A stretch of DNA of 64,000 nucleotides from Macrotis lagotis (GCF_037893015.1 NC_133663.1:221987753-222051752); one strand, 5' to 3'; positions 10,625-22,069 are shown, counted from the stretch's first letter. Numbers and translations are program-made. The notes: generated by a model from the sequence alone, not told the origin.

Positions 10625-11592
10625 GGCCGCGATCACGGTTGCCACGGAGCCGCGGGAGGCCGAGCTTCCCTTCCCACAGAGGGGAATTGTTTCAGAAACA
10701 CTTGAAAAGGACTTTCAGCCAAGATGGAGGGGAGAAGACAGGCACTGCGCGCTAAGGTCTCCTGATCTTCCCTCATATATAATAGGAGAAAACCTCTTAA
10801 CAGAAATTTGATAGACAAAACCCAGAAGAAGCTAGGAGAACAACATTTACCTCAAGGTCAGGGATTGTGGGTGAGGAGGGGATAGAGAGCAGAGAGCCAG
10901 CTGGGGTGGGGTGAAACTGGGACTAACCTAAAATCAGCCCCAGAGGCACTGACTATGGGAGCCGAGGTCTAAGAGTCAACTGGGGTGCCAGAGGCTCTGG
11001 CTATGGCACTGGCAGTCTGGGGTGCTCCTGCAGGGCTGGAGGGCAAGTTCCAGTGAGGAGAGTTGCAGACGTTGACCAGCTGGGCTCCTCTGGTCTGGAG
11101 GACCTCAGACTACATAATTCCACTTCAGCAAAGTCTTCTTCCCAGAACAAACACAGTAATAGCCCCCTCCACCCACCCCACCCCCTAGGCTCAGGTGTGG
11201 GAAGCAGAGCTCCCTCAGCTGAATAGGGAGAGTGATTACCTTGCCCCAAGGCATAGCCCACATTGTTCATGGATAAAAGTATCCAGCAACACCACCCATT
11301 CTCACCAGACCAAGGCAGAGGGCCTCAAATCAAAGTCACAGACACTCCAGAGAAAGCAACCAGCACCCCCTACAGCCAGCCTACTTGGAGTTATTAAACT
11401 CAGTGATTAAAGCCTCTAACACCACCTACTGGTTGACCCATGTGGCATTACTAAGCCCAGTGAGCAAAGCCTCTAGGATCCCCTAGTGGCTGGCCTGCTT
11501 GTAGTTATTAAACTTATTGAGTAAAGCCTCTAGGGAACTCAACACCAAATTTCTGTGAATCAGCCCCTCTCCCAACACAAGATCTCAGGAAA

Positions 11593-12018
11593 ATGAAGAA
11601 AGGCCAGCATAAAGGGAGGTTCATAGAAAATTATCTGGAAGTTAAAGACCCTAACTCAAAGTCATTTAGAACCTTTGAGGAGAATATGAGTTGGTCTCCA
11701 GCCTATAAAGATGTCCTTGAAGAAATTAAGAAGGAGTTTAAAAATCAATTGGAAAATTTGGGAGAGAAAATTAACACCTTGCAACAAGAAAACAAAACCT
11801 TAGAAAATACAAATGGACAAATGCCAAAACAAAATAATTCTCTCAAAACATCAATTGGTCAAATGGAAAACTCTTTCAGAAATAGAACTCACCAATTGGA
11901 AAAGGAACTGCAAAAGGTAAATGAAGAAAATTCTTCTCTAAAAAAAAAAGAATGGAGTCTGGAAACTAATGACCTCATGAGACAACAAGAATCTGTTAAG
12001 CAAAACCAAGAAAATTAA
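11593..12018 (+). pseudogene. L1 ORF1, N-terminal part
   Basis: Open frame of 141 codons beginning MKKGQHKGRFIENYLEVK. From about residue 40 it forms a heptad-rich coiled coil (EEIKKEFKNQLENLGEK, then repeated Asn/Gln/Leu/Glu heptads), as expected for the trimerisation stalk of L1 ORF1p. The RRM and C-terminal nucleic-acid-binding domains are absent because the frame stops just before the internal deletion junction. Confidence 0.75.
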
Positions 12019-12059
12019 AAAAATAGAAGTGTAAAATACCTCATCAGCAAAATCACTGA

Positions 12060-14040
12060 GCTTATATTCAGTGGGGCTAGAGGTATTCCCAATAAGATCA
12101 GGGGTGAAACAAGGATGCCCATTATCACTACTACTATTCAATATTGTATTAGAAATGTTAGCTTCAGCAATAAGAGAAGAAAAAGAAATTGAAGGAATTA
12201 GAATTGGGAAGGAAGAGACAAAACTCTCACTCTTTGCAGATGACATTATGGTATACCTAGAGGTATATAAAATCATCTAAAAAACTACTAGAAATAATTA
12301 GCAACTATCACAATGTCACAAGATATAAAATAAGCCCTCATAAATCCTCACCATTCTATATATGACTAGCAAGATGCAGCAGAAAGAGCTAGAAAGAGAA
12401 ATCCCATTCAAAGTAATTTCAGACAATATAAAATATTTGGGACTCTACCTGCCAAGGCAGACTTAGAAACTTTTTAAAAACAATTACAAAACACTTCTCA
12501 CACAAATAAAATCAGATTTAAATAACTGGGCAAATATCAACTGCTCAAGGATAGGCCGAGCTAACATAATTTAAAAAAATGACAATTATGCCTAAATTAA
12601 ACTACTTATTTAGTGTATGACCAATCAAAATTCCAAAAAATTACTTTAATGAATTAGAAAAAATTGTAAGTAAATTCATATGGAGCAATAAAAAGTAGAG
12701 AATCTCCAGGGATTTAATTTAAAAAAGTGCAAAAGAAGGTGGCTTATTCCTACCAGATCTAAAATTATATTATAAAGCATCAGTCATCAAAACTATCTGG
12801 TATTGGCTAAGAAATAGAGTGGTAGATCAGTGGAATAGACTAGGTGCATTAGCAGGAAATTATTATAGTAATCTACTGTTTGATAAACCCAAAGAGTCCA
12901 GCTTTGGGGATAAAAACCTCTCTCTTCAATAAAAACTGTTGGGAAAATTGCAATTTAGTATGGCAGTAACTTAGACCAACACCTCACACCCTATACCAAG
13001 ATAAGATTCAAATGGATACAGGATTTATACATAAAAAACAATATTATAAGCAAACTTGGAGATCAAGAAATAGTTTACCTGTTAGATCTATGGAAAGGGA
13101 AGCAGTTTATGAACAAGGAAGAGATGGAGAATATCATTAAAAACAAACTAGATTATTTCAATCACATTAAATTAAAAAGATTTGCATAGACAAAACCACT
13201 GTAATCAAGATCAAAAGAATTGTAGTAAATTGGGAAACAATTTTTATAAGTTGTTGTTGTTGGGGGTTTTTTTTTAGGTTTTTTTTTCCCTGACTCCAGG
13301 GCCGGTGCTTTAACAAGAAATTATAAGTTGTTGGGGGGTTTTTTTTTAGGTTCTTTTTGGAAACAATTTTTATAACTAGTATTTCTGACAAAGGACTCAT
13401 TTCTAAAATATACAGAGAACTGTGTCAAATTTTTTTTTAAAAAACAAGCCATTCCCCAGTTGGCAAATGGTCAAAGGATATGCAAAGTCAATTTACAAAT
13501 GAGGAAATCAAAGTGATCCATAGTCATATGAAAAATTGCTCTAAATCACTACTTATTAGAGAAATGAAAATTAAAGCATTTCTGAGGTACCACTTCACAT
13601 CTCTCAGACTGGCCAATATGACCAAAAAAGGACAATGCTCAATTTTGGAAGGGATGTGAGAAATCTGGGACACTAATACATTGTTGGTGGAGGAATTTGG
13701 AATTTTGCCCAAAGGGCAGCAAAAATGTGTATGCCCTTTGATCCAGAAATACCACTACTAGGTCTATACCCTGAAGAAATTATGAAAACTGGTAAAAACA
13801 TTACTTGTACAAAAACATTCATAGCAGCCCTGTTTGTGGTGGCAAAGAATTAGAAATTGAGTGAATGTCCATTATTAATAATTAATAATTAATAATGAAT
13901 AAACTGTGGTATATGTATGTTATGGAAAACTATTGTTCTATTAGAAACCAGGAGGGATGGGAATTCAGGGAAGCCTGCAAGGATTTGCATGAATTGGTGC
14001 TGAGTGAGATGAGCAGAAGCAGAAAAATATTGTACACCCT
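12060..14040 (+). pseudogene. L1 ORF2 remnant (reverse transcriptase to C-terminus)
   Basis: Begins within the RT. The block at 12071-12280 contains [10 protein letters not shown] and the catalytic LFADDIMVY (the FADD form of the YxDD box). Decayed frames follow through the thumb ('atatttgggactctacctgcc') and C-terminal region ('atccagaaataccactacta', 'catagcagccctgtttgtgg') with many stops and shifts. The endonuclease and N-terminal RT are missing. Not functional. Confidence 0.8.
13250..13358 (-). mobile_element. Rearranged SINE fragment inside the L1
   Basis: A 109-bp insertion flanked by a perfect 17-bp duplication, GGAAACAATTTTTATAA, at 13233-13249 and 13359-13375. It holds two copies of the SINE tail end (poly(T)TTAGGTT) and one piece of the head (CCTGACTCCAGGGCCGGTGC), with the middle of the SINE missing. 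An 'aagttgttg' motif precedes both tail copies. Confidence 0.8.
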
Positions 14041-14417
14041 AACAGCCTCATGGGGATGATGATCAACCCTAATGGACTTGCTCATTCCATCATTGCAACA
14101 ATCAGGCACAATTTTGTTATATCTGTGATGGAGAATACCATCTGTATCCAGAGAAAGAATTGTGAAGTTTGAATAAGGACCAAAGACTATTATTTTTAAA
14201 TTGAAAAAAGTTATTATGTAATTTTGTTATCTCTTATACTTTGTTTTTCCTTAAGAATATGATTTCTCTCTCATCACATTCAACTTAGATCAATGTATAG
14301 CATGGAAACAAAGTAAAGACTAACAGACTCCCTTCTGTGGGGGGTGGGGGGAGGGAAGTGAGATTAGGGGAAAAACTGTAAAATTCAGAATAAATACTTT
14401 TTTAAAAAAGAAAAAAC

Positions 14418-14790
14418 TGAAAAGATTCATATGAATTGACACAAAGAGACATCAGCAGAACCAGGAGAACATTGTTCATAGTAACAACAATGTTGTTTGA
14501 TGATCAACTGTGAATACCATGACTTAACAATTCTCTGTAATCATTTATTCTAAAGGATTTATGATTGAAAATGATATCTATCTTCAGAGAACTGATACAG
14601 TATGATTACAAATTGAAGTATAATTTTTTAAACTTCATTTTCCTTGGTATTTTTGTTCTGTTTTCTTTTGTAATGCAGCTAATGTGGAAATATGTTTTAT
14701 TTATTTGATATATCAAATTACTTACCTTCTCAAAGAAGGGAGAGAGAGAGAAAATTTGATCCTCAAAACTTTTTTTAAAGTGTTAAAAAT
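14418..14790 (+). mobile_element. Old L1 3' segment, piece 2
   Basis: Continues the element of 9209-9305: 'agaaccaggagaacattg', 'cagtaacaacaa'-type wording, 'ctttaacttagct'-like decayed 3'UTR, and a terminal gagagagaaaatttg block. Together the pieces show one L1 tail opened by two later insertions. Confidence 0.75.
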
Positions 14791-15260
14791 TATTTTTACA
14801 TATAATTGAGAAAAAATTTAAACATTTTCCCCAAAATATTTCCACATTAGCCAAGCTGAAAAAAAAAAGTTATTTTTTTTTTTAGGTTTTAGCAAGGCAA
14901 ATGGGGTTAAGTAGCTTGCACACGGCCACACAGCTAGGAGCCAGATTTGAACTCAGGTACTCCTGACTCCAGGGCCAGTACTCTATCCACTGCGTCACCA
15001 AGCCACACCCCCCAAAAAAATTTAGAAGCAAGAAAAATAAAAAAATCTAAAAATACTTCAATTTACACTCAGAGGTCATCATTTTGTTCCCTGATAATAT
15101 ATTTTTCACCACAAGTCCTCTGGAATTGTGCTGGGTCACTGTATTGATTAGAGCAGTTAAGTGTCTCACAGTAGATCATCTTTACATATTGCTGTTACTG
15201 TGTATAGTGACATCCTGATTCTGCCTATTTCACTCTGTAGTAATTTATATAGGCTTTCAA
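14791..15260 (-). mobile_element. L1 3' fragment, reverse, split by a SINE
   Basis: Reversed L1 3' wording on either side of the SINE at 14873-15012: 'ccacattagcc' before it, and 'ctggaattgtgctgggtc', 'ttgctgttactgtgta', 'ctgcctatttcactctg' after it. Confidence 0.6.
14873..15012 (-). mobile_element. tRNA-derived marsupial SINE
   Basis: Reverse SINE from a poly(T) run and TTTTAGCAAGGCAAATGGGG to the CTCTATCCACTG head. About 20 bp around the gctaggtaattattaag block is deleted. Confidence 0.88.
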
Positions 15261-16957
15261 AACAGTATTTTTAAATGCACAAAAATACATATGATTATAA
15301 AAGGAGCCAATTATATTGAAATATAGGTATTTACATATTCTTTTTTTTTTAAGTTCACAGATTCCAGGGTAAGAACCCTTGACCCAAGGGATAGTTTTTG
15401 GTATTCCTTTGTGTATTAATCTGATGAAGATCCATTTCAAGAATTATTCTTTCTTCTGGGAAGTGCTATATACAAATAGATTCTCCATATTTTTTTTAAG
15501 CACTAAGAATGGAGATCACTCACCTCCTAGTTTGCAATTTTCATTACAAATTTCAATTTCCAAATTAAGAGATTATTTTATTGATTATGTTATATATTGA
15601 CACATAGCTGATGACATGAAGGAAAACAATGCATCACCAAATTTTACAAATTATAAAAACTTCATAAAAACTTGGATTAGGTCCGGGAAACTTTCCTATG
15701 AATAGCATATCTACTTCATGGAATGGAGAATCTTGTTAGTTTCTATTATAAGAGAAGTTAACATTTGATTACTCTGACCTTCAATTTGGGGGTCCAGAAT
15801 CTCTTTGAGTCTTCTGTCAACTTAGGAACCCAGTTGTTGGAACAAATTAAAAAATCTGGGATCTTTTAGTTTACTACAATGGGGCCATCAAATACCCAAT
15901 TTATTATTAGTTGTTATCTTTGTTTATATCAAGACAGGTAGACAAACTCTCCCCTTACTGTTTATATTTAAGCATCAAAAGAGCTCAGAGAAGAATGTGT
16001 GAGTATTAATGACTTTCAAACAAGCAGTGGAATGTTTAAAAAATGTACTTCAATTCCTTAGCTCCAGGAAAGCATCTGTACTGAACCAATTATTCACATC
16101 AGTCATTGCCATACTGGGTTCATTGTGTTTTTCTGCTTCCTCTTTTTTTCTTTCTCTTTCCTCTTTCTGTTCTTTTATACTTCCGATGTAAGAATTATGA
16201 TAAACAAAAATTATATAAAAATCCCCAACTTTGTTGAAACTAGTAAGTAGTTTGAAGGAAGGAGTTTCAAGTTGTTCTTTATAACCTCTGTTGTCCTGAG
16301 CCTTTCTCAAGAAAAATAATGTGAAATTACCACAACCAGGATTAGCACTTAAATATTATCAAAATAAGAGGATTTTAAAAAATAATTCATTTTGTGTAAT
16401 AGAATGTAGATAAAATAGTTCATAAGATAGATTTTGATGTCTTTACTAAATCATATAAATCTTATTCCTATTCTTTGATCCTTAAATATATAAATTTGAA
16501 GCAGAGTAGACTTCTGTCCTATTACAAAATGAGCTCTTGATTAAAATCTAATAGATGATAATTTATATATTAGTGGTGCTATTTGTACTTTATTCATTCA
16601 GATATAAATTGTTTTTCCTCCTCCAGATCTGTTTCCCAGTTCTTTCTTCTTTCCATAATGCTGCCCACTAACCCTTTTTCTTTTCCTTATTAATACTAAT
16701 TATAATTATTGTTCATAATAATACTAAATGGCACCTTGAATGTAAATGGTGATTCTTAGAGTCCTTAGTTTTTTCCAAGGCCTTGTTTTTGTGCTAAATC
16801 CTATGGAAAACTATTCAGCAATAAGCACTTAAGATTCCTCAAATTTTCCTGTCTACAAAATGTGTCTCAAAAATGTTGATGTCATTTTAAGTATAGAACT
16901 GCACCAAAACTTTTGGGATAAACACATACTTATGTGTTTAAAATGCAACAAAACATG
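15261..16957. other. No gene recognised
   Basis: AT-rich unassigned sequence. A minus-strand open stretch at 16050-16310 (lysine/glutamate-rich) has no recognisable domain and is probably chance. Confidence 0.35.
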
Positions 16958-17060
16958 TTCTTTGAGGACAAGTGCTTTTTTGTTTTTTGTATTGTCTTTA
17001 TATCCCCCAACATGCACATAGTAGGTAAGTACATAATAAATGTTTGTTATGTTTGATTTG
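16958..17060 (+). mobile_element. L2/MIR 3' tail
   Basis: 'tgaggacaagtgc', 'ttgtattgtctttatatccc', 'cacatagtaggtaa', 'ataataaatgtttgtta': the conserved L2/MIR tail. Confidence 0.75.
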
Positions 17061-17074
17061 TATTTTGAAAATCA

Positions 17075-17235
17075 TTTAATCCATAAAACAAGGTTGTAGG
17101 TACTGTCCCTATTTTACAGATGAGGAAACAAAGGATAAAAGAGATGAGGTGCCATAACTAGTTAGTGAGAGTGAGATGTAGGATCTAAATCTCTCACTTC
17201 TTAATTCAATGCTCATTCTACTTTATTGCCCCCTA
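17075..17235 (-). mobile_element. MIR-like CORE-SINE fragment
   Basis: 'ctattttacagatgaggaaac' core, followed by a decayed body. Confidence 0.65.
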
Positions 17236-17249
17236 GTATTTTTCATCTT

Positions 17250-17459
17250 CTGATATATAGATATAAATATACATAAATATGTATAGATACATACAACACA
17301 TATATCTGCAAACATATTACTGGTTTGAAAATATAGAAATATAAATTCACACACACATATATATAATATATAAATTTATGTTAAAATATATAATCAGTTG
17401 GAAAAATATAAGCATAATACAATATATATATATACATATACATATATAACCAGTTGAAA

Positions 17460-17490
<31 letters not shown>

Positions 17491-17590
17491 TACACAAACA
17501 TATATTACAAGTTGGAAATACATAAATATAAGTATGTACATAGATTTAGATATATATGTAATATGATATGGATATATAAATAGATATATA
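17250..17590. repeat. AT-rich microsatellite cluster with (GATA)n
   Basis: Mixed TA, ATAA and ATAC repeats, with a clean GATA/TAGA run at about 17461-17491. Confidence 0.85.
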
Positions 17591-17664
17591 GTTTAATTGC
17601 CCGTTGGACTTTGCCTAGATCCACTCATGATAATTTTTCCTGATTCATATTTTGAGAACTATTT

Positions 17665-17809
17665 TTTTGTTTTGTTTTTTTTAGGTTTTTGCAAGGCAAA
17701 TGGGGTTAAGTGGCTTGCTCAAGGCCACACAGCTAGGTAATTATTAAATGTCTGAGATCGCATTTGAACTCAGGGCCGGTGCTTCATCCACTGTGCCACC
17801 TAGCTGCCT
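17665..17809 (-). mobile_element. tRNA-derived marsupial SINE
   Basis: Reverse SINE, TTTTTGCAAGGCAAATGGGG to CCACCTAGCTGCC. It lacks about 18 bp between TTTGAACTCAGG and GCCGGTGC. Confidence 0.9.
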
Positions 17810-17814
17810 GAAAA

Positions 17815-18654
17815 GAGAGTTATTTCTTTCAATCAAGCTTCTGTTTTCTGTTGTGTCTCAGGTATTTCCACTTGACAGAATGGATCTTCACATACACCTT
17901 CACATATAGAAAGTACAAGTTGTCTTAGATATTTCTCATTCAAGTTAACTCTTTAGGACATAAATTATTTTCTTTTTTAAGAATTCTAAATTCTATTATT
18001 TGTGAAATATAACTGTCAGTTTTGAATATTGTTAGAATATTTCCACTCTTTTCCCTCAAAATAAATGTTAAAGTTTCTGATACTCACATTTTATTTGGAA
18101 TATTTTGGGGGGAGATTTTTTCTTTATGAAAGATTAATTATATTTATATTAGCCATATGAGTCTAAAAGCTTATCCTCTTGTTTATGTCTAATATATCAC
18201 TTAGATTTTTAGAATGACAAATTTGTAAAATGGATATTGAGGACTGATTAAAAACTTGAAGTTCAGAAAGTAGAATGAATGACCCTTTCAAAGTAGTCCA
18301 TTTCTCATTTGGACAGCTTAAGCTCTTGGGAAGTTTTTAATGGAAACCATCCTAAATTTCTACAAGTCCATAGTGGTCAAAATATATGAACAGGAAATTT
18401 TCTAAAGAGAAGAGACAAATTAGTAATAATTTCTTAATATGTTCAATCTGCTAAAAAATAAAGATACAAAGTAAAAGAACTGTCATTTCCTCATAGTTGT
18501 CAAAGTGATAGAAATAACTAAAAACTATATAGGATACCATTGTGTTGTAGAGAAAAACAGGTACAAACAGAAATGTTAACACAAATCAGGATGGATAGTT
18601 AACACCCTGGATGATAGAATTAGGATAAGATGATAGCAAGGCCATAGGATATGA
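17815..18654. other. No gene recognised
   Basis: AT-rich unassigned sequence leading into a CR1/L3-like LINE. Confidence 0.35.
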
Positions 18655-18822
18655 TAATTAGTTAAGATTCAAAGATCTTAGCAGGTTGCTGCTTTGGGCT
18701 AAATCTAAGATAAAATTCAATAGAAATAAACATGAAGCCTTACACTTGGTTTCAATATATCAGCTCTTCAAATACCAGGTTGGGATAGGAAAATGATTAG
18801 GTAACAGACTGTCTTAAAAAAA
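18655..18822 (+). mobile_element. CR1/L3-like LINE, piece 1
   Basis: 'gggctaaatctaagataaaattc', 'ccttacacttggtttc' and 'ggataggaaaatgattag' match the CR1/L3 region downstream of the RT. The element continues at 20357 and again at 22070. Confidence 0.65.
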
Positions 18823-18828
18823 AGAACT

Positions 18829-19006
18829 GGGGGTGGCTAGGTGTCACAGTGGATAGAGCACCTGCCCTTGAGTCAGGAGTACCTGAGTTCAAATGAGACC
18901 TCAGGCATTTAACAATCACCTAGCTTTGTGGCCTTGGGCAAGCCACTTAACCCCATTGCCTTGCAAAAAAAAAAATCACCTAAAAACAAACAAACAAAAA
19001 AAAAAA
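18829..19006 (+). mobile_element. tRNA-derived marsupial SINE
   Basis: Forward SINE, GGGGGTGGCTAGGTGTCACA to TTGCCTTGCAAAAA, with an A/C-rich tail. It sits directly beside the L1 that starts at about 19012. Confidence 0.9.
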
Positions 19007-19011
19007 GCTGA

Positions 19012-20355
19012 AGGTCCCTATCCAAGATAAGGCCAAAATGGGTGCAGGATTTAGACATAAAAGGCAGTAGTATTATAAGCAAACTAGGAGAGCATGGAAT
19101 AGTTTACCTGTCAGATCTATGAAAAGGGGAGCAGTTTATGACCAAAGAAGAGATGAAGAACATCATTAAAAACAAACTGGATAGTTTTGATTACATTAAA
19201 TTAAAAAGCTTTTGCACAAACAAAACCACTGTAATCAAGATCAGAAGAAATCTAATGAATCAGGAAAGAATTTTTATAAATAGTGTTTCTGATAAAGGAC
19301 TCATTTCTAAATTATATGTAGAACTAAGTCAAATTTATCAAAAAACAAGCATTCCACAGTTGACAAATGGTCAAAGGATATGCAAAGGCAATTTGCAGAT
19401 GAGGAAATTAACACTATCTATAGTCATATGAAAAACTGCTCCAAATCATCACTAATTATAGAAGTGCAAATTAAAGCATCTCTGAGGTACCACTTCACAC
19501 CTCTCAGAAAAGACAATGATCAATGTTGGAAGTGATGTGGGAAATTTGAGACACTAATACATTTTTGGTGGATCTGTGAACTGATCCAATCTTTCTGGAG
19601 AGCAATTTGGAATTATGTCCACAGGGCAATAAAAATGTACATACCCTTTGATGCAGTAATACAGCCACTGGGTCTATATCCTGAAGAGATCATGAAAGAG
19701 GGTAAAAACATCACTTATACAAAAATATTCATAGCAGCTCTGTGGCATCAAAGAATTGGAAATCAAGGGAATGTCCATCAATTGGGGAATGACTGAACAA
19801 ATTGTGGTATATGTATGTTAATAATTGTTCTATTAGAAACCAGGAGGGATGGAATTTCAAAGAAGCCTGGAAAAACTTGCATGAATTGATGCTGAGTGAG
19901 ATGAGCAGAACCAGAATATTATACACCTTAACATGAGGATGATAATCAGTCTCAATTGACTTGCTCATTCTATCAGTGCAAAAACCAGGAAAAAGTTGAG
20001 AGTATCTGTGATGGAGAATACCAATGTATCCAGAGAAAGAACTGTGGAGTTTAAACAAAAATCAAAGACTATTACCTTCAATTTTTAAAAAGAGTTGCCT
20101 TAAGTACTACATAATTTTGCTATCTCTAATATCTTATTTCTTCCTCAAGGATATATTTTTTCTCTCAACACATTCAGTTTTGATCAATGAAACAATGCAA
20201 ACAATGTAAAGATTTTCAGATTGCCTTCTCTGGGGAGGAGGGGGAGGGGAGTGGAAAAATTGTAAAATTCAAAAACTTACCAAAAATGATAAGTAGAAAC
20301 TACTATTGTATATAGTTGGAAAACAAATATAATATTTATATAATTTTAAAAAAAG
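19012..20355 (+). mobile_element. 5'-truncated L1 (C-terminal ORF2 and 3'UTR)
   Basis: Forward L1: 'atgggtgcaggatttagac', 'ccactgtaatcaagatca', 'aaatggtcaaaggatatgc', 'gcagaaccagaa', a G-rich tract near 20230, and a 'tatagttggaaaacaaat' type 3' end. A 97-codon frame (19138-19431) is a decayed piece of ORF2. A short duplication, AGCTGAAG, may flank it (19006-19013 and 20355-20362). Confidence 0.85.
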
Positions 20356-20356
20356 A

Positions 20357-20735
20357 GCTGAAGTATTCAGAGGACTTTAGGCTCAATATGAATCAGTGGA
20401 ATGATGTAGCCAAAAAGAAAAAGCAAATGCAATCTTGGGTTGAAAGGCACAATATCTATGGATAAGAAGGGGAAAATTCATATCTATTCCTACCTATTCA
20501 GGTCATCTCTGAAATTCTATGCTCAGTTTTTAGTGCTACAGTTTGGTTAAGACATTAATAAATAGATGAAGTATGATAGAGAAGTCCATTAGAGTGCAGC
20601 ACAGTGGGAAATGAAGAAGTACTCCTTAAATGGAGGTTTTTAGGAAGTCATCCCTCAACTCTCAGGATGATGAGGTTAATGATGATGAGGCATGGTAGAG
20701 AAGTTCAAGGAGGACAGCCTGGAAGGGAATGACAT
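20357..20735 (+). mobile_element. CR1/L3-like LINE, piece 2
   Basis: 'ggctcaatatgaatcagtgg', 'atgtagccaaaaagaaaaagc', 'aatgcaatcttggg' and 'tctatgctcagtttttagtgc' follow directly on piece 1 in the CR1/L3 consensus as I recall it. Confidence 0.7.
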
Positions 20736-20739
20736 TATT

Positions 20740-22066
20740 CTCTAAGACTGCGGTCTCCAAGGTTGACACTGATCTTCTAATTGTCAAATCCTATGACTTT
20801 GTATCCATCCTCATTCTCTGTAACAAGTATTCAATACTGTTTAACCACCTTCTCATGGATGTACCACTAAATAGTGATACAACTCTATTTTGGATCTTCT
20901 ACCTGTCTGACTATTCCTTTTGGGGTTCTTTTGTTGAATCATCATAGAGATTCCACCCTCTAACCATAGGTATATCCCAAGACTCCATCTTGGGCACTTT
21001 CCTCTTTTTCTTCTTAGATTTTCTTGATAAACTAATCAGAATCCATGATGCAATGATCAACTCTCTCCTAATGACGCAAAATCTAAACATCTAGCCCTAG
21101 TCTCTTTCCTGAGTTCAAGACCTGCATCACCAATTGCTTATTGTATATTACAAACTGAATGTCTTCCTCAGTATCTTAAGCTCAAAATAGAACGCGTAGT
21201 TCTGCCTAAACCAAGCTATTCTTTCAACTTCTCTTAGTTCTGCTGAGGATGTCATCAACTTTCCAGACTACTTCACAATCTTGTAATAAACCTTCATTAA
21301 TCATTCTCCTTTACTCCACAATCCAAGCAAGTGATTAGGTTTTATAGATTCTACTCTTACAATATCTTTTATATCTATTGCTTTCAGTCACCTCACAAAG
21401 CCACCATCCAAGTTCAGGTCCTCATCATCTCCCATTTGGCAATAAACTGTTACTTGATCTCCCTGCCTCAAATTTCTCCCCTTCTCACAGCTATCAAAGT
21501 AATATTCTTAAAGTATAGGGCTAATCAGATTTTATTTCATTTTTCAATAAACTCTGGTGGCCCTTATTTCCTCAAGGATGGAATAAAACCCCTTTCTTTG
21601 GCATTTAGAACCTTTCACAAACTGTCTCCAAATTACTTTACCAGGCTTATTATACATGATTCCCTTCACACATTCTGTGGCCAATCCAAATAGAGTTTCT
21701 GTTCCTCATAAATGATATTTTATTTTCCATGACTTTACACATATTAGTCTCCCATGCCTGAAATATACTCCTTTCTCTTAGAAGCCCTCATTTTCCTTCC
21801 TTAATGCTCAAGCTGAAAGGAGTCTCCCAAGTGAAACCTTTCCTGACACCTCCCCAAATTGCTAGTGTTGTTTCCCCATTACTATACATTGATTTAGTAC
21901 ATATTTTACATATACTTAAATGGGTACATATTGTCTCCTTAAGGAAAGATACTGCTTCATTTTCACCTCTATATCCCTAACACCTAAATTTTTGTCTTTG
22001 TATCCAAAATATCTGGGATAGTCTCTGGCATATGGTAATAAATTCTTATTAATTGATTAGCTTTTT
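20740..22066 (+). mobile_element. L2 LINE (reverse transcriptase to 3' end)
   Basis: A 1.3-kb forward L2. Landmarks follow the L2 RT in order: 'ctaattgtcaaatcctatgac', 'taaccaccttctcatggatg' (DHPLLLD), 'ctgtctgactattccttttg' (LSDRSF), 'ataggtatatcccaagactcc' (VGVPQGS), 'ctagccctagtctctttcc' (SPNLS), 'attgcttattgtatatt', and late ORF blocks at about 21480-21640. The 3'UTR ends with 'ctggcatatggtaataaattc' at about 22030. Broken by many stops. Confidence 0.8.
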
Positions 22067-22069
22067 AGT

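Larger units (their letters stand above)
9306..10678 (-). pseudogene. MAD2L1 processed retrocopy (whole insertion)
   Basis: Intronless reverse-transcribed copy of the MAD2L1 mRNA, inserted on the minus strand. All the marks of L1-mediated retroposition are present: a short GC-rich 5'UTR (10625-10678), an uninterrupted coding region (10007-10624), a 3'UTR of about 0.7 kb, an AATAAA signal (9328-9333, minus), a poly(A) tract (poly(T) on plus at about 9303-9310) and a perfect 14-bp target-site duplication, GAGGGGAATTGTTT, at 9292-9305 and 10679-10692. The host site is an old L1 tail. No promoter is visible beside it, so it is probably a retropseudogene unless it has borrowed one. The functional intron-containing parent should lie elsewhere in the genome. 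Confidence 0.95.
10710..14410 (+). mobile_element. L1 retrotransposon, 5'-complete-looking but internally deleted
   Basis: A 3.7-kb plus-strand L1. It starts with an L1-type 5'UTR (AGCCAAGATGGAGGGGAGAA at 10717), followed by an ORF1 start at 11593. A jump at about 12060 then leads straight into ORF2 reverse transcriptase. ORF2 remnants run on to the C-terminal region near 14040, and the 3'UTR ends in a G-rich tract and an A-rich tail at about 14400. The rest of ORF1 and the endonuclease region are missing. It lies inside an older L1 tail. The flanks share only a short imperfect duplication, TGAAAAG (10703-10709 and 14418-14424). Confidence 0.85.

Noticed and set aside
10625-10645. Seven extra N-terminal codons before the MAD2L1-like ATG
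   Set aside because: The first of these codons is GTG, not ATG. Starting at the ATG at 10624 gives exactly the parental length and a matching N-terminus.
16050-16310. 86-codon minus-strand open frame rich in Lys/Glu
   Set aside because: No recognisable domain, no promoter, and the length is expected by chance in 64 kb.
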